Assembly: GCF_030709675.1 (NCBI RefSeq)
Contig: NZ_JAUZQD010000003.1
Coordinates: 124,001 to 188,000 of the forward strand
DNA from: Symbioplanes lichenis
GTDB taxonomy: Bacteria; Actinomycetota; Actinomycetes; Mycobacteriales; Micromonosporaceae
Direction: 5' to 3'
Length of the DNA stretch: 64,000 nucleotides
Part shown: piece by piece, positions 62,599 to 64,000 of the stretch
How positions within the stretch are numbered: position 1 is the first letter of the stretch
Layout of the letters: each line of letters begins with the position of its first letter
Made by a program: the position numbers and the translations under genes
The notes under the pieces: generated by a model
What the model was told of the DNA's origin: nothing
Database searches by the model: none
What the model saw: the letters and a program-made list of their open reading frames with translations, nothing else

Positions 62599-63548
62599 TC
62601 CGGGCGGCGGTCGTCGGCTGCGGCGACGTGTCGGTCGTGCATCTGCGGGCGATCGCCAACCTGCCGGACGTGGCGCTGGCCGGGGTGGCCGACCCCGACC
62701 CGGCCCGGACCGCCGCGTTCGACGGACCCGTCTTCCGCGATGTGGATACGTTGCTCCGGGCTGTGCATCCCGATGTCGTCCACGTGTGTACGCCGCACGA
62801 CCAGCACGTGCCGGTCGCACTCGCCGCCCTCGAAGCCGGCGTCGCCGTGCTGCTCGAGAAGCCGGTCGCGCACACGGTCGCCGAGGCGGACAAGTTGATC
62901 GCGGCGGCCCGTGCCTCCCGCATACCCGTCGGTGTCTGTCTTCAGAACCGCTACAACGCCACCAGCCGCGCCGCCAAGAAGCTCCTCGGCGAGCTGGGCG
63001 CCGTCAAGGGCGCCTCGGCCACCGTGTTGTGGCACCGGGACCAGGCCTATTACCGGGCCCGGCCGTGGCGTGGACAGAAGGCTCGCAGCGGCGGCGGGGT
63101 GCTCATCAACCAGGCGATCCACACCCTCGATCTGCTCGAATGGCTCCTCGGCGACGTCGAGCGGATCCGCGGGCACGCCGGCCGGTACGCCCTCGACGAC
63201 ATCGACGTGGAGGACACCGCGAGCGTCGTCCTCGACCACGCCGGCGGCGCGCGCAGCGTCCTGTTCGCCACGGTCGCGAACGCCGTCGACGCGCCGGTCA
63301 CCATCGAGATCGTCACCGAGCGGGCGACGCTGCTGATCCGCGGCGACCTGACCGTGCGGCACGCCGACGGGCGCGTCGAGACCGTCGCCGAGCCGGCCGC
63401 CGCGGGCGGGGGCCGCGCGTACTGGGGGGCCTCGCACGAACTGCTCATCGCCGACTTCTACCGGTCGCTGGCGGGATCCGAGCCGTTCGGGATCGGACCC
63501 GCCGAGGGGGCCCGGTCGCTGCGCCTGATCCAGCAACTCACCACCTGA
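62595..63548 (+). CDS. Gfo/Idh/MocA-family sugar dehydrogenase
   Basis: 317 residues from GTG 62595, coupled to the permease gene. The N-terminal Rossmann fold has AAVVGCGDVSVVHL, VHVCTPHDQHV and the EKPVAHT motif (about 92-98, lysine of the active site); the C-terminal alpha/beta domain includes GGVLINQAIHTLDLLEWLLG with the catalytic His. It oxidises or reduces a sugar or sugar acid with NAD(P). Location after the transporter suggests it handles the imported substrate. Confidence 0.92.
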   Translation: MIRAAVVGCGDVSVVHLRAIANLPDVALAGVADPDPARTAAFDGPVFRDVDTLLRAVHPDVVHVCTPHDQHVPVALAALEAGVAVLLEKPVAHTVAEADKLIAAARASRIPVGVCLQNRYNATSRAAKKLLGELGAVKGASATVLWHRDQAYYRARPWRGQKARSGGGVLINQAIHTLDLLEWLLGDVERIRGHAGRYALDDIDVEDTASVVLDHAGGARSVLFATVANAVDAPVTIEIVTERATLLIRGDLTVRHADGRVETVAEPAAAGGGRAYWGASHELLIADFYRSLAGSEPFGIGPAEGARSLRLIQQLTT

Positions 63549-63561
63549 AAGGACCGGATCC

Positions 63562-64000
63562 ATGTGGACCCTCTCCGGATTCGTCGACGAGATCTCCGCC
63601 GACTTCACCGAGCAGTGCCGGGTCGCGGCCGGCCTCGGGCTGCGGCACGTGGAGCTGCGCAGCGCCTGGGACGTCAACATCCTCGACCTGGATCCCGGGC
63701 GGCTCGCCACGATGCGGCAGACGCTCGCGGAGCACGACCTCCGCGTGTCGAGCATCGGCTCCCCGATCGGCAAGATCGGGATCGAGGACCCGTTCGAGCC
63801 GCATCTGCGCCGGATGCGGCACGCGGCCGAGGTCGCCTACTTCTTCGAGGCCCCGTACGTGCGGATCTTCTCGTTCTTCCTGCCGGCCGGCGCGGATCCG
63901 GGCGTGTACCGGGACGAGGTGATCGACCGGATGCGCGAGCTGGCCAAGGTCGCCGAGGACGCCGACGTGGTGCTGCTGCACGAGAACGAGAAGCAGATCT
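63562..64000 (+). CDS. Sugar-phosphate isomerase/epimerase, TIM barrel (3' end outside window)
   Basis: 146 residues are visible from ATG 63562, preceded by AAAGGA. WTLSGFVDEISADFTEQC, GLRHVELRSAWDVNILDLD, and VRIFSFFLPAG are typical of the AP-endonuclease-2-like xylose isomerase TIM barrel family; the VVLLHENEK stretch carries the usual metal-binding Glu. It probably isomerises or epimerises the sugar handled by the neighbouring dehydrogenase. The C-terminus is cut by the window. Confidence 0.9.
   Translation, partial: MWTLSGFVDEISADFTEQCRVAAGLGLRHVELRSAWDVNILDLDPGRLATMRQTLAEHDLRVSSIGSPIGKIGIEDPFEPHLRRMRHAAEVAYFFEAPYVRIFSFFLPAGADPGVYRDEVIDRMRELAKVAEDADVVLLHENEKQI

Overview
The window is 64 kb of very GC-rich DNA with strong third-position GC bias, frequent GTG starts, ATGA/GTGA gene overlaps and several apparently leaderless promoters. 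The gene content (SARP/AfsR and NB-ARC/TPR regulators, LuxR-type regulators, furA-katG, a fibre-less actinobacterial contractile injection system) points to a filamentous actinobacterium. A Micromonosporaceae member such as Actinoplanes is my best guess; this rests on style and content, not on a marker gene. No rRNA, tRNA, CRISPR array or intact insertion sequence was seen.

Layout. 1-3.4 kb: the 3' end of an Rhs/YD-repeat polymorphic toxin with a nuclease-like tip, followed by a candidate immunity gene. 3.5-11 kb: a tiny gene, then a four-gene MacB/FtsX-type ABC exporter operon whose first ATPase carries an AbrB-like tail. 11-14 kb: a TetR repressor divergent from an MFS exporter and an SDR oxidoreductase, with a clear operator/promoter. 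14-17.5 kb: a small secreted repeat protein divergent from an AfsR-like SARP/NB-ARC/TPR regulator, whose promoter carries four heptamer direct repeats. 17.5-21 kb: two secreted SGNH esterases separated by a palindromic MITE-like element, then a CocE/S15 hydrolase. 21-28 kb: a membrane protein, a probable injection-system cargo protein, an XRE-NB-ARC-TPR regulator, two tandem LuxR-type regulators and a short SARP-type regulator.

28.3-51.5 kb, minus strand: a complete-looking contractile injection system (eCIS/CIS) operon. In transcription order it has a LuxR-type regulator, an exported PD40 beta-propeller protein, a DUF4255 terminator/cap protein, an AAA+ ATPase, a DUF4157 putative effector, sheath, tube, a CxxC tail-assembly protein, a DUF6760-like small protein, a 1105-residue disordered protein, a 23-codon ORF, a second tube protein, a 78-codon repeat ORF, a LysM protein, a 22-codon ORF, VgrG spike, PAAR tip, gp25, baseplate J, tail protein I, and a zinc-ribbon/discoidin membrane protein. 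Nearly every junction is a start/stop overlap, and three gaps between structural genes are filled end to end by tiny ORFs that overlap both neighbours. I recognised no tail-fibre gene, as in cytoplasmic Streptomyces-type systems.

51.6-64 kb: a cell-surface adaptor-like membrane protein, a secreted PL1 pectate lyase with a LacI-type operator, a methyltransferase, the furA-katG operon, and a hexuronate locus. That locus has uxaC divergent from a sugar ABC transporter (binding lipoprotein plus two permeases), a Gfo/Idh/MocA dehydrogenase and a sugar-phosphate isomerase/epimerase cut by the window end. Together with the CE12-like and CE2-like esterases this suggests pectin deacetylation, cleavage and uronate catabolism.
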